Source of the DNA: Saccharothrix sp. S26
GTDB lineage: Bacteria; Actinomycetota; Actinomycetes; Mycobacteriales; Pseudonocardiaceae
Assembly: GCF_021390395.1 (NCBI RefSeq)
Contig: NZ_JAJUWT010000039.1
Coordinates: 1-56,227 of the forward strand
Reading direction: 5' to 3'
DNA: 56,227 nt
Numbering within the stretch: the first letter of the stretch is position 1; every line of letters starts with the position of its first letter. A program made the translations under genes and the position numbers. This document shows, one piece after another, positions 48,990-56,227 of this stretch. The notes beneath the pieces are model-generated. The model saw only the letters and a program-made list of their open reading frames with translations, was not told the origin of the DNA and did not search any database.

Positions 48990-49342
48990 GCCGAGCACCG
49001 TACGACACCCGGCGTGACGCCGCGTCACCGCTCTGACCAGGGCGTGCGACCGGCAGACCGGCGCACTTGATTAATAAAGGTAACGTACGACCCGAACTAT
49101 CATCGAATCAATCATCGCCGTGGCGTGGCCGAATGCCGACTTCTTTCCGGAGTTGCCTTCGGCTGTGCCCGGAACCGGCATTCCGGTGTTTCCGGCTCGG
49201 CATGATGATCTCCTGGTGCGGTGACGCGGTCACGACCGTGGCGCCGTATTAAGCGCTGGGGCGCTGGCTGTTCCAGCGATCCGTGCCCGGCGGTGTGCGC
49301 GGTCAGGTGACCGGGGTGCGGTCGCCGGGCCAGGCTGGGGCC
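48990..49342. other. Divergent intergenic region, partly AT-rich
   Basis: About 350 bases between the LuxR gene and the methyltransferase gene. It contains an unusually AT-rich patch (around 49069-49113) for this genome, probably promoter DNA. No gene seen. Confidence 0.5.
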
Positions 49343-49936
49343 GTGACGAGTGACGCGCGGGAGTTCTGGGACGGGCAGGCGGCCACCTTCGACCAGGAGC
49401 CCGACCACGGGCTGCTGGACCCGGAGGTGCGACGGGCGTGGGCGGACCTGTTGCTGCCGCTCGTGCCGCCCGCCCCGGCGTCCGTTGTGGACCTGGGGTG
49501 CGGCACGGGCAGCCTGGCCGTGCTGCTGGCGCAGGCGGGCCACGCGGTGAGCGGGGTGGACTTGTCGGGGCGGATGGTGCGGGCCGCGCGGGAGAAGGCA
49601 CGGGTCGCCGCCGTGCCGGTCGACTTCACGCGAGGTGACGCGGCCGACCCGCCGTGCGCGCCGGCCTCGTTCGACGTCGTGCTGGCCCGGCACGTGCTCT
49701 GGGCGTTGCCCGACCCCGGCGGCGCGTTGGCCAGGTGGGTGCGCCTGCTCAAGCCCGACGGCCGGCTGGTGCTGGTGGAAGGGCGCTGGTCGACCGGCGC
49801 GGGACTGCCCGCGGAGCGGGTGCGGGAGCTCGTCCTGGGTGTCCGCGAGCAGGCCGTGGTGCGACACCTGACCGACCCGGCGTTGTGGGGCCGGGCCGTC
49901 GAGGACGAGCGGTACCTGGTGGTCAGCCGGAGCTGA
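49343..49936 (+). CDS. Class I SAM-dependent methyltransferase
   Basis: 197 residues. Motif I is VVDLGCGTGSLAVLLA, followed by GVDLSGRMVRAAREKA, RGDAADPPCAPASFDVVLARHVLWALPDPGGAL and LKPDGRLVLVEGRW: the complete Methyltransf_11/25 layout. GTG 49343 is chosen because the conserved EFWDGQAATFD helix starts right after it. Substrate unknown; monocistronic, with a terminator at 49938. Confidence 0.9.
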   Translation: MTSDAREFWDGQAATFDQEPDHGLLDPEVRRAWADLLLPLVPPAPASVVDLGCGTGSLAVLLAQAGHAVSGVDLSGRMVRAAREKARVAAVPVDFTRGDAADPPCAPASFDVVLARHVLWALPDPGGALARWVRLLKPDGRLVLVEGRWSTGAGLPAERVRELVLGVREQAVVRHLTDPALWGRAVEDERYLVVSRS

Positions 49937-49937
49937 A

Positions 49938-49968
49938 CGGCGGGCGGAGCACGGTGCTCCGCCCGCCG
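49938..49968. terminator. Bidirectional hairpin terminator
   Basis: A perfect 13-bp stem (49938-49950 with 49956-49968) with loop ACGGT, two bases after the methyltransferase stop and 44 bases past the Spo0M stop on the other strand. Confidence 0.88.
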
Positions 49969-50011
49969 CGCCGGGGTCAGGCCCGCTCGGGGCCGTGGTC
50001 CGGGGACCTGG

Positions 50012-51004
50012 TCACTCGTCGAACGCCATGTCGTCGCCGCCGTCGTCCTCGAAGACCTCTTCGACGACCTCGCCGAGCACCATGCCGCCGACCACGCCGG
50101 CCGCGACGCCACCGACCACCGCGCCCATGCCCGGGCCGCGGTGGTGACCGTGGTGGCCGTGCTCGTCGTAGCCGTGGTGGCCGTAGCCGGGCCGGCCGTA
50201 ACCGGGGGCGTGGCCGCCGAAGGCCGAGTGGCCGCCGCGCTCGGCGACCTGCGCCAGCCACTGGTTGATCGCGCCGACCCAGTCGGTGTTCACCGCGTCG
50301 TGGTGGGAGGCGTGGAAACGGCCGAAGGCGTCGGAGCCGGAGGAGAACATGCCGCCGCGCTTGTCGGCCTCCAGCACCACCACGAGCTCGTGCGGGTTGG
50401 TGACGAAGGTCAGCTCGACCTGGTTGATCCGACCCGCGAACTGGCCGGGCGGGAAGAACTCGATCTCCTGGTAGAAACCCAGCTCCTGGTGCACGCCGTG
50501 GATGCGGCCCGCCTCCACGTCGGCGCTGCGGAACTGGAACCCGAGCTGCCCGAACGCGTCGAGCACCCGGTCCTGCGACGGCAGCGGGCCGACCAGCAGC
50601 GGGTCCAGGTCGCCCTTGTCGGGCGCGCCGGAGATGACCAGCTCGGTGCGCACGCCGACGGTCATGCCGGGCAACGGCTGCCCGCCGACGGCGGTGATCG
50701 GGGTCTCCCACGGGATCGGGAACTGGAACGGCACCGACACCGGCTGGCCCGCCGGCACCCGCACGCCCTGGGCGACGACGACGCGCAGGAACTCCGACAC
50801 TCCGGCGAACTCGTGGTCGCCGTGCTCGACCTCGACGCGCGTCACGAGCGACAGCACGATCTGGTCGATGTGGGCGTCGTTGCTGCCGCCTTGGATGCGG
50901 ACCTGCCCGGTGATGACCTGGCCCGGGGTGGCGTGGGGCGAGTCGAGGACGGTGTCGACGGACGGTCCGCCGACGCCGAACGCGCTGAGCAACCGCTTGA
51001 ACAT
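50012..51004 (-). CDS. Spo0M-like sporulation-control protein (arrestin-like fold)
   Basis: 330 residues. The N-terminal about 250 match Spo0M: FKRLLSAFGVGGPSVDTVLDSPHATPGQVITGQVRIQGG, then VVAQGVRVPAGQPVSVPFQFPIPWETPITA and RTELVISGAPDKGDLDPL. The C-terminal tail is unusual: a His/Gly/Tyr-rich stretch (about 260-295) followed by a glycine-rich hydrophobic segment and an acidic end (EVVEEVFEDDGGDD). Role in sporulation timing or envelope organisation inferred from the family. Confidence 0.9.
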   Translation of the reverse strand: MFKRLLSAFGVGGPSVDTVLDSPHATPGQVITGQVRIQGGSNDAHIDQIVLSLVTRVEVEHGDHEFAGVSEFLRVVVAQGVRVPAGQPVSVPFQFPIPWETPITAVGGQPLPGMTVGVRTELVISGAPDKGDLDPLLVGPLPSQDRVLDAFGQLGFQFRSADVEAGRIHGVHQELGFYQEIEFFPPGQFAGRINQVELTFVTNPHELVVVLEADKRGGMFSSGSDAFGRFHASHHDAVNTDWVGAINQWLAQVAERGGHSAFGGHAPGYGRPGYGHHGYDEHGHHGHHRGPGMGAVVGGVAAGVVGGMVLGEVVEEVFEDDGGDDMAFDE

Positions 51005-51029
51005 CAGGTTCTTCCTCCGGGGTGGGTGT

Positions 51030-52076
51030 TCACGTGGTGCGGAGCAAAGTGTCGGTCTCGTCCTCGAAGTCGCCGATCAGCTCTTCGAGGAGGTCTTCCA
51101 GCGCGGCGATGCCGATCACGCGGTCCTCGGCGTCGGACACCAGCGCCAACTGGGCGCGTTCGGCGCGCATCGCGGTGACCGCGCTCGCGACCGGCATGGC
51201 GGCGGGCAGCGTCACGGTGCCGTTCATCAGCTCCCGCGCGTTCGCCTTGCGGTTCACCGCGGTCGCGCGCACGGCCTCGCGGATGTGCACCAGGCCGATG
51301 AACCGGCCGTGCACGTCCATCACCGGGAACCGGGACCGCCCCGACTCGCGGCTGCGCCGCTCGATCGCCACCGGGCTGCTGTGCTCGGACACGCTCAACG
51401 CGTCCTCGATCGGCACCATGACCTGCGCGAGCGTGGTGTTCTGCAGTTGCAGCATCCGGGTCAGCAACCGCTGCTGCCCCTCCGGGATCAGGCCGTGCTC
51501 GGCGGACTGCCGGACCAGCATCCGCAGGTCTTCGGGCCGGTGGGCCTGGGCCAGCTCGTCCTGCGGCTCGACCTTCATCGACCGCAGCAACGCGTTGGTC
51601 ACGCCGTTGAGCCCGCTGAGGATCCAGCGGACGGAGTGCGCGAACGCCCGGAACGGCAGCGCGAGCAGCACCGCGGAGCGCTCGGGGTGGGAGATCGCCC
51701 ACGACTTCGGGGCCATCTCGCCGACCACCATGTGCAGGAACACCACCAGCACCAGGCTCAGCGTGAACGCGACCGCGTAGGACACACCGGACGGCAGGCC
51801 GGTGGCCAGCAGCAGCGGGTCGATCAGGTCGGCCACCGCGGGCTTGGCCAGCGCGCCCAACCCGAGCGTGCACAGCGTGATGCCGAGCTGCGCGCCGGCC
51901 AGCATCAGCGACAGCTCGCGGATGCCCGCGACCGCGGCCCGGGCCGCGCGGCTGGTCTCGACGTCCTGCTCCAGCCGGTGCCGCTTGGCGGCGATGAGGG
52001 CGAACTCGGCGGCCACGAAGAACGCGTTGGCCACCAGCAGCACCAGGGAGATCAACAACGACCAGGTGGTGCTCAT
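51030..52076 (-). CDS. CNNM/CorC-family membrane protein (hemolysin-type), CBS domains
   Basis: 348 residues: a CNNM transmembrane domain (about 1-180, with hydrophobic helices and VVGEMAPKSWAISHPE) followed by two CBS domains (about 205-335; MVPIEDALSV, SRFPVMDVHGRFIGLVHIRE, QLALVSDAEDRVIGIAALEDLLEELIGDFEDE). Family members are linked to magnesium or cobalt efflux. It lacks the C-terminal CorC_HlyC domain. Its start overlaps the stop of the longer paralogue (ATGA at 52073-52076). Confidence 0.9.
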   Translation of the reverse strand: MSTTWSLLISLVLLVANAFFVAAEFALIAAKRHRLEQDVETSRAARAAVAGIRELSLMLAGAQLGITLCTLGLGALAKPAVADLIDPLLLATGLPSGVSYAVAFTLSLVLVVFLHMVVGEMAPKSWAISHPERSAVLLALPFRAFAHSVRWILSGLNGVTNALLRSMKVEPQDELAQAHRPEDLRMLVRQSAEHGLIPEGQQRLLTRMLQLQNTTLAQVMVPIEDALSVSEHSSPVAIERRSRESGRSRFPVMDVHGRFIGLVHIREAVRATAVNRKANARELMNGTVTLPAAMPVASAVTAMRAERAQLALVSDAEDRVIGIAALEDLLEELIGDFEDETDTLLRTT

Positions 52077-53386
52077 CGGGCGTCCTCCCGCTCGGCGACG
52101 GCCGCGGCGAGCACGACCGAGGACGGCACGTTGCGCGCGACCGCGGTCACCCGCACCGACGCGCCGTCCAGCTCGACCTCGTCACCCACCCGGGCGGTGC
52201 GGCCGAGCCGGCTCAGCACCAGCCCGGACACGGTGTCGTAGCTGTCGTGCTCGGGCAGCGCCACGCCGGTGGCGTCGGCGATCTCGTCCACCCGCATCCG
52301 TCCGGGCACCCGCCACACCCCCTCGCCCACCGGTTCGATCGAGGCCTCGTCCAGGTCGTCCTCGTCCCGGATCTCCCCCACCAGCTCCTCGGCCAGGTCC
52401 TCCAGCGAGACGACGCCGGCGAACCCGCCGAACTCGTCGACGACGCACGCCAGCTGCCGGCGCTCGGCGCGCAGCCGTTCCAGCACCGCGGGCAGCGGCA
52501 ACGTGGTGGGCACGACCAACGCGGGCGAGGCGACCGCGCCGACCGGCGTGCCCGCGCGCAGGTCCGGCTCCACGGTCAACACCTCGGCCAACCCCACGAC
52601 GCCACGCAGGTCGTCCAGGTCGTCACCGAAGACGGGGAACCGCGAGTGACCCGTGTCCAGCAGCTCCACCACGCGGGAAACGGGCTCGTCGGCGCGCACC
52701 GAGTGCACCACCACCCGCGGGGTCATGGCCTGCTCGGCGACCAGTTCGCGGAAGCCCAGGCCGCGTTCCAGCAGCCGGGACAGCTCGGCGTCGAGGTGCC
52801 CCTCGCCCCGCGCGTCGGTGACGATCTGGCGCAGGTCCTCCGGGGTCGCGCCCTGCGGCAGCTCCTCGACCGGCTCGATGCCGACCGCGCGCAGCAGCCG
52901 GTTGGCCGCGGCGTCGAACAGCCGGATCACCGGCCCGGCCACCTTGAGGTAGACCAGGGTGGACGCGCTCAGCGCCTTGGCCAGCGGCTCCGGCCGCGCG
53001 ATGGCGAAGTTCTTGGGCAGCAGCTCGCCCAGCACCATCTGCACCACCGTGGCGAACACCAGGGCGGCGACCATCGACAGCGTCACCGACACCGCGGGCG
53101 GCACGCCCGTCAGCCCGAGCAGGTCGGCCAGTCCCGTGCCCAGCAGCGGTTCGGCGACGTAACCGGCGAGCAGCGCGGTCACCGTGATGCCGAACTGGGC
53201 CCCGGAGAGCATGAACGACAACTTCTGCGTCACCCGCAGGGCCCGCTCGGCGGCCTTGTCGCCGTCCTCGGCCATCTGCTGGAGCCGGCCCCGGTCCACC
53301 GCCATGTAGGCGAACTCCTGGGCCACGAAGTACCCCGTGGCCGCGGTGAGGGCCACGATCGCGAGCAAGCCGGTGATGATCAACAC
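52073..53386 (-). CDS. CNNM/CorC-family membrane protein with CBS pair and CorC_HlyC domain
   Basis: 437 residues: CNNM domain (about 1-190; VLGELLPKNFAIARPEPLAKAL), CBS pair (about 215-335; FPVFGDDLDDLRGVVGLAEVL, QLACVVDEFGGFAGVVSLEDLAEELVGEIRDE), then the CorC_HlyC C-terminal domain (about 352-430; VWRVPGRMRVDEIADATG). Paralogue of the following gene; the two probably work as a pair at the membrane in metal-ion homeostasis. Confidence 0.92.
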   Translation of the reverse strand: MLIITGLLAIVALTAATGYFVAQEFAYMAVDRGRLQQMAEDGDKAAERALRVTQKLSFMLSGAQFGITVTALLAGYVAEPLLGTGLADLLGLTGVPPAVSVTLSMVAALVFATVVQMVLGELLPKNFAIARPEPLAKALSASTLVYLKVAGPVIRLFDAAANRLLRAVGIEPVEELPQGATPEDLRQIVTDARGEGHLDAELSRLLERGLGFRELVAEQAMTPRVVVHSVRADEPVSRVVELLDTGHSRFPVFGDDLDDLRGVVGLAEVLTVEPDLRAGTPVGAVASPALVVPTTLPLPAVLERLRAERRQLACVVDEFGGFAGVVSLEDLAEELVGEIRDEDDLDEASIEPVGEGVWRVPGRMRVDEIADATGVALPEHDSYDTVSGLVLSRLGRTARVGDEVELDGASVRVTAVARNVPSSVVLAAAVAEREDAR

Positions 53387-53478
53387 GGCGCGCCCGCCTC
53401 CAGCGGGAAGTCCTTGATCAGCCGGGTCCCACCCGGCCTACTACTACAACCGTCCACGTCGGCATCTTCAGGCATACT

Positions 53479-53514
53479 TCACGGTAGCACGTTGGACTGT
53501 ATGGTTTACCGTGA
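53479..53514. promoter_or_regulatory. MerR-type operator, TCACGGTA-N20-TACCGTGA
   Basis: Perfect 8-bp arms 20 bases apart, just upstream of the MerR gene start at 53536. The arm spacing is wider than usual for MerR sites, so this may be an operator pair or only the outer arms of one. Confidence 0.55.
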
Positions 53515-53535
53515 GTACACGGAGGTGAAGCCGGC

Positions 53536-53934
53536 GTGACCGTCGTCCTGCTGAAGATCGGCGAACTCGCCGCCCGAGCCCAGGTCAGTCCTCGCACCGT
53601 CGACTACTACACCAGCCTCGGCCTGCTCACGCCCGCCAAGCGCACGGCCAGCAACTACCGCCTCTACGACCCCGCCGACGTCGAGCGCATCCACCTCGTC
53701 CAACGTCTGGAGGTCCAGGGAGTTCCCCTGGAGGAGATCGCCACCGCGCTGCGCAACCACCAGGTCGACCTGGCCGCCATCCTGGACCGCATCGACGAGG
53801 ATCTGCGCACCCTCCAGACCGCGGCGGAGGCGGCCTCACCGGAAGTCCACGGCCTGCTGGCCGCCGTCGCCTCCCGGGTCCACTCGCTGATCACCGTGGC
53901 CCTCCAGATCCCACCGGACCTGACCATCCCCTGA
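53536..53934 (+). CDS. MerR-family transcriptional regulator
   Basis: 132 residues with the MerR winged HTH at the N-terminus (LKIGELAARAQVSPRTVDYYTSLGLLTPAKRTASNYRLYDPADVERIHLVQRLEVQGVPLEEI), a dimerisation helix and a short tail without cysteine metal ligands, so it is not a metal sensor. GTG 53536 follows GGAGGTGAAG. The repeat at 53479-53514 suggests autoregulation. No obvious target gene adjoins on the same strand. Confidence 0.92.
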   Translation: MTVVLLKIGELAARAQVSPRTVDYYTSLGLLTPAKRTASNYRLYDPADVERIHLVQRLEVQGVPLEEIATALRNHQVDLAAILDRIDEDLRTLQTAAEAASPEVHGLLAAVASRVHSLITVALQIPPDLTIP

Positions 53935-53947
53935 CCCCGCCCGTCGC

Positions 53948-54648
53948 TCAGCTCCCGTCGAGCAGTCGGCGCACGAGGGCTCGGTAGGCGTCCTTCACCG
54001 GCAGCTCGCGCTCCACGTGGACGTGCCGTCCGGTGGCGGTGACGTCGACCCCGCGGACGGGATCGCGACCGGACCGGTCGTGGTCGGCCCGCCACAGGCC
54101 GATGCCGCGGCGCTGCCAGGCGGGCAGCTCGTCGAAGTCGATCCCGTGCCCGGCCAACAGCTCGTGCTTGGCCGCGGTGCTCGTCCCCTCCAGTCGGCGG
54201 GTGGCCTGCTGCCGTGACGCGCCCGCCTTGCGCAGGGTCCAGTAGCACCAGCCGTTCACCGCGCAGCGGGTGGCGTCGGACTGCCGCCAGGACGCGTAGT
54301 CGACGACGTCGTCCACGCCGGCCCCGATCCAGATCCGGCTGTCGAAGTGCGCGGGCCGGCCGGCGGCGTGGGTGAACGCGGAGGACGCGATGCCCGCGGA
54401 GACGGACACGACCTTCTCCACGCCGCGCCCGAACATGGCGTGGCCCGGGTCGAGCACGACGGAGATCTCGTCGCTCCCGGTGTAGGCGTAGCGGGGCTTC
54501 CGAGGACTGCGCGTCGAACGGCTTGTCGAAGCCCTCCTCGGTGAGCCGCGTGAACCCGCGACCGTCCATCCGCAGAGCCCGCGCGGCGCGGTCACGAGTG
54601 GAACCGCTCCCCGCCACGGTGCCCGGCCTCGAAGTCGGCCCACCGCAT
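53948..54648 (-). pseudogene. Degraded tRNA-His guanylyltransferase (Thg1-like) gene
   Basis: Pieces of one Thg1-like protein lie in three frames: MRWADFEAGHRGGERFHS from ATG 54648, ending at a stop near 54592; RMDGRGFTRLTEEGFDKPFDA in a second frame; and RYAYTGSDEISVVLDPG onward in a third, running open to 53948. The catalytic aspartates of RMDGRGF and GSDE are therefore split. About 15-20 residues expected between PFDA and RYAY are missing. Thg1-family enzymes add G to the 5' end of tRNA. Simple base-call errors would not explain the missing block, so it looks like a true pseudogene. Confidence 0.8.
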
Positions 54649-54704
54649 CACCTGCCACACAGGCCCACCTCGGACACGCGGGTTTCGCCGTCGGCGCGGC
54701 CGAC

Positions 54705-54718
54705 CGGACTACAGTCCG
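54705..54718. promoter_or_regulatory. Palindrome CGGACT-AC-AGTCCG, TetR operator (copy 1)
   Basis: Perfect 6-bp arms ending 5 bases before the TetR start codon. Two near-identical copies lie before the azoreductase gene. Confidence 0.75.
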
Positions 54719-54723
54719 CCTCC

Positions 54724-55356
54724 ATGACCGACATGGCCGCAGGTGGCGCGCCCCAGGACGTGGAGTTGGCGCGGTTGCGCGAGGGGGCGCCGAGGGAACG
54801 GGCCGATGCGGCGCGCAACCGGGCCAAGATCCTCGACGTGGCCGCGCGGTTGTTCGCCCGGGACGGGGTGGCCGGGGTGTCGATGGACCAGATCGCGGGC
54901 GCGGCCGGGGTCGGCAAGGGCACGTTGTTCCGCCGGTTCGGCGACAAGGCCGGGCTCGCGTCGGCCCTGCTGAACGCGCGCGAGGAGGACTTGCAGGGCG
55001 CGATCCTCAGCGGGCCGCCGCCGTTGGGGCCCGGCGCGCCGGCGGGTGAGCGGCTGGTCGCGTTCCTCACCGCCTACGCGGCGTTCCTGGAGGCGAACCT
55101 CGACCTGGTCCGGCTGTCGGAGACGGCCAGCCCCGGCGCGCGCTACCGGACCGGCGCGTACCGGTTCTGGCGGCTGCACGTGCGCATCCTGCTCGCCGAG
55201 GCACGGCCGGACCTCGACGCCGACTACTTCGCGCACGCGCTGCTCGCCCCGCTGGCCGCCGACCTGCGGCACGCGACCGGCGAGGAGTTCACGTCCGACC
55301 GGGTCGCCGCCGACATCGCCACCCTCGCCCGCCTGGTGCTCACCGGGCAGGGGTGA
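54724..55356 (+). CDS. TetR-family regulator of the azoreductase gene
   Basis: 210 residues. HTH: ILDVAARLFARDGVAGVSMDQIAGAAGVGKGTLFRRFGDKAGLASALL. The C-terminal domain ends in LAPLAADLRHATGEEF. ATG 54724 lies 5 bases after the operator, implying a short leader or leaderless message. Same-direction azoreductase gene downstream carries two further operator copies in the gap, so this protein likely represses both. Confidence 0.92.
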   Translation: MTDMAAGGAPQDVELARLREGAPRERADAARNRAKILDVAARLFARDGVAGVSMDQIAGAAGVGKGTLFRRFGDKAGLASALLNAREEDLQGAILSGPPPLGPGAPAGERLVAFLTAYAAFLEANLDLVRLSETASPGARYRTGAYRFWRLHVRILLAEARPDLDADYFAHALLAPLAADLRHATGEEFTSDRVAADIATLARLVLTGQG

Positions 55357-55370
55357 TCCGCCGGCATAAC

Positions 55371-55415
55371 CGGACCACAGTCCGCTACAGTGGCCACTAA
55401 CCGGACCGCAGTCCG
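55371..55415. promoter_or_regulatory. Two TetR operator copies upstream of the azoreductase gene
   Basis: CGGACCACAGTCCG (55371-55384) and CGGACCGCAGTCCG (55402-55415), 31 bases apart centre to centre, about three helical turns. They match copy 1 at 54705 in 13 and 12 of 14 positions. Confidence 0.75.
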
Positions 55416-55444
55416 GTCACTGTGCCACGACGGAGGACTGGACC

Positions 55445-56071
55445 ATGACGACCCTGCTGCACATCTCCGCGTCACCGAGGGGCGAGGCCTCGGAGTCGCT
55501 GTCGATCGCCCGCACGTTCCTCGACGCCTACCGGGCGAGCCACCCCGACCACCGGATCGAGACGTTCGACCTGTGGGACGGCACGCTGCCCCCCTTCGGC
55601 CCCGACGCCGCGGCGGCCAAGATGGCCGTGTTCGCGGGAGAACGGCCGACGGGTGCGCAGGCACGTGCCTGGGACGCCGCCATCAGCACGTTCGACCGCT
55701 TCGCCGCCGCCGACGCGTACCTGTTCAGCGTGCCCATGTGGAACGCGGGCGTGCCGTACGTGCTCAAGCAGCTCATCGACGTCGTGAGCCAGCCGGGCCG
55801 GGTGTTCGCCTTCGACCCCGAGCGCGGCTACACCGGCCTGCTCACCGGCCGCAAGGCAGCCGTCGTCTACACCAGCGCGGTGTACGGGGACGGCCGCGAC
55901 CCGGCGTTCGGCGCGGACTTCCAGCGGCCGTTCCTCAACGGCTGGCTGCGCTGGGCCGGGATCACCGACCTCACCGAGATCGAGTTCCGGCCCAACCTGG
56001 CCACCCCGCACGCCGACGAACTGCGCCGGCAGGCGCACGAGAGCGCGGCGAAGGCGGCGGAGAGCTTCTGA
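55445..56071 (+). CDS. azoR: FMN-dependent NADH:quinone/azo reductase (AzoR-like)
   Basis: 208 residues with the flavodoxin-like fold: LLHISASPRGEASESLSIA is the FMN phosphate loop, then VPMWNAGVPYVLKQLIDVV, the AzoR signature, and VVYTSAVYGDG. GGAGGAC lies upstream of ATG 55445. Two operators for the adjacent TetR regulator precede it, so it is probably induced by quinone-, azo- or nitro-type compounds. Confidence 0.9.
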   Translation: MTTLLHISASPRGEASESLSIARTFLDAYRASHPDHRIETFDLWDGTLPPFGPDAAAAKMAVFAGERPTGAQARAWDAAISTFDRFAAADAYLFSVPMWNAGVPYVLKQLIDVVSQPGRVFAFDPERGYTGLLTGRKAAVVYTSAVYGDGRDPAFGADFQRPFLNGWLRWAGITDLTEIEFRPNLATPHADELRRQAHESAAKAAESF

Positions 56072-56093
56072 GGACCGGCCTGGCGGGCGTCGG

Positions 56094-56227
56094 TCAGTGG
56101 TCCTGGCCGGCGCCCGCGGAGGGCACCGCCGTGAACGTCCGGGGCGTGGCCCACCCGCGTTCGGCGAACGCACCCAGCACCCGCCGCACCACCTCGTCAT
56201 GCCGCTCCACCGGCACCAACGCGATCG
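56094..56227 (-). CDS. galK: Galactokinase, C-terminal fragment (cut by window edge)
   Basis: The last 43 residues of a protein ending in ALVPVERHDEVVRRVL and PRTFTAVPSAGAG, matching the C-terminus of galactokinases (GGG..GSAIAL upstream would be off the window). Phosphorylates galactose in the Leloir pathway. Short fragment, so the call rests on the end motif. Confidence 0.7.
   Translation of the reverse strand, partial: IALVPVERHDEVVRRVLGAFAERGWATPRTFTAVPSAGAGQDH

Noticed and set aside
1..56227. tRNA, rRNA, CRISPR arrays, insertion sequences or attachment sites
   Set aside because: None was recognised by reading both strands; a dedicated tRNA and repeat search would be needed to exclude small ones.

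Overview
The window is very GC-rich, uses almost only G or C at codon third positions, and starts many genes with GTG. It carries actinomycete-type genes: SsgA-like, LmbU-like, CBM2-bearing secreted hydrolases, AfsR/LuxR-type ATPase regulators and many TetR/MarR regulators. This suggests a filamentous actinomycete, probably of the Pseudonocardiaceae (Saccharothrix/Actinosynnema/Lentzea-like). That placement is an inference from gene content only. No rRNA, tRNA, insertion sequence or CRISPR array was seen.

Region 1 (1-11.1 kb) is plant-polysaccharide and cell-surface biology. It holds a secreted family PL9 pectate lyase, an MFS exporter, an FBP/FusB-like EF-G-binding protein divergent from a TetR regulator, a tight DUF4956 / VTC-domain / secreted CotH-CBM2 operon, and a secreted GH11-CBM2 xylanase. 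An 11-bp palindrome, CGAAA(C/G)TTTCG, occurs three times upstream of the DUF4956-VTC-CotH operon and once, nearly intact, upstream of the xylanase. The two loci may therefore belong to one regulon.

Region 2 (about 11.1-25.8 kb, all on the minus strand) looks like a natural-product gene cluster. Eleven genes run from 21810 down to 11122 with ATGA/GTGA overlaps or gaps of a few to a few tens of bases. They encode an IucD/PvdA-type amine N-hydroxylase, a small cupin, a stand-alone methionyl-tRNA-synthetase-like protein, a DAO-type FAD oxidase, an ATP-grasp ligase, a small conserved protein, a BBE-type FAD oxidase, a flavin reductase, an acyl-CoA-dehydrogenase-fold flavin monooxygenase, a second ATP-grasp ligase, and an O6-alkylguanine-DNA methyltransferase. 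The first four match the parts list of the known hydrazine (N-N bond) synthetase pathway (Spb38/Spb40/Spb39 type), with cupin and MetRS split into two genes. The last gene suggests self-protection against a DNA-alkylating product. Upstream lie an Xre/NB-ARC regulator, an MFS exporter and a PEP mutase/isocitrate lyase-family enzyme. No NRPS, PKS or carrier protein is present, so the ATP-grasp enzymes are the likely amide-forming catalysts. This is the most likely undescribed system in the window.

Region 3 (26-36.9 kb) contains an ABC transporter with a YozG-like HTH and a DUF2975 membrane protein; a predicted conflict module made of a trypsin-like protease fused to an nSTAND-type ATPase and a beta-propeller-like region, with an overlapping trypsin-co-occurring-domain protein; a double-PAP2 membrane protein; a beta-lactamase-like serine hydrolase; an SGNH esterase; and a small lipoprotein.

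Region 4 (36.4-56.2 kb) holds several regulator/enzyme pairs with clear inverted-repeat operators: MarR/MFS, CGNR/alpha-beta hydrolase, TetR/AhpD-like and TetR/azoreductase. It also holds a ricin-like secreted protein, a GpgS-like glycosyltransferase, LmbU-like and SsgA-like regulators, a P450, a large LuxR ATPase regulator, a methyltransferase, a Spo0M homologue, a CNNM/CorC pair, a MerR regulator, and the 3' end of a galactokinase at the right edge. Two genes here are broken: a small gene at 44626-44936 with one frameshift, and a tRNA-His guanylyltransferase (Thg1-like) gene at 53948-54648 with frameshifts and a probable internal deletion.
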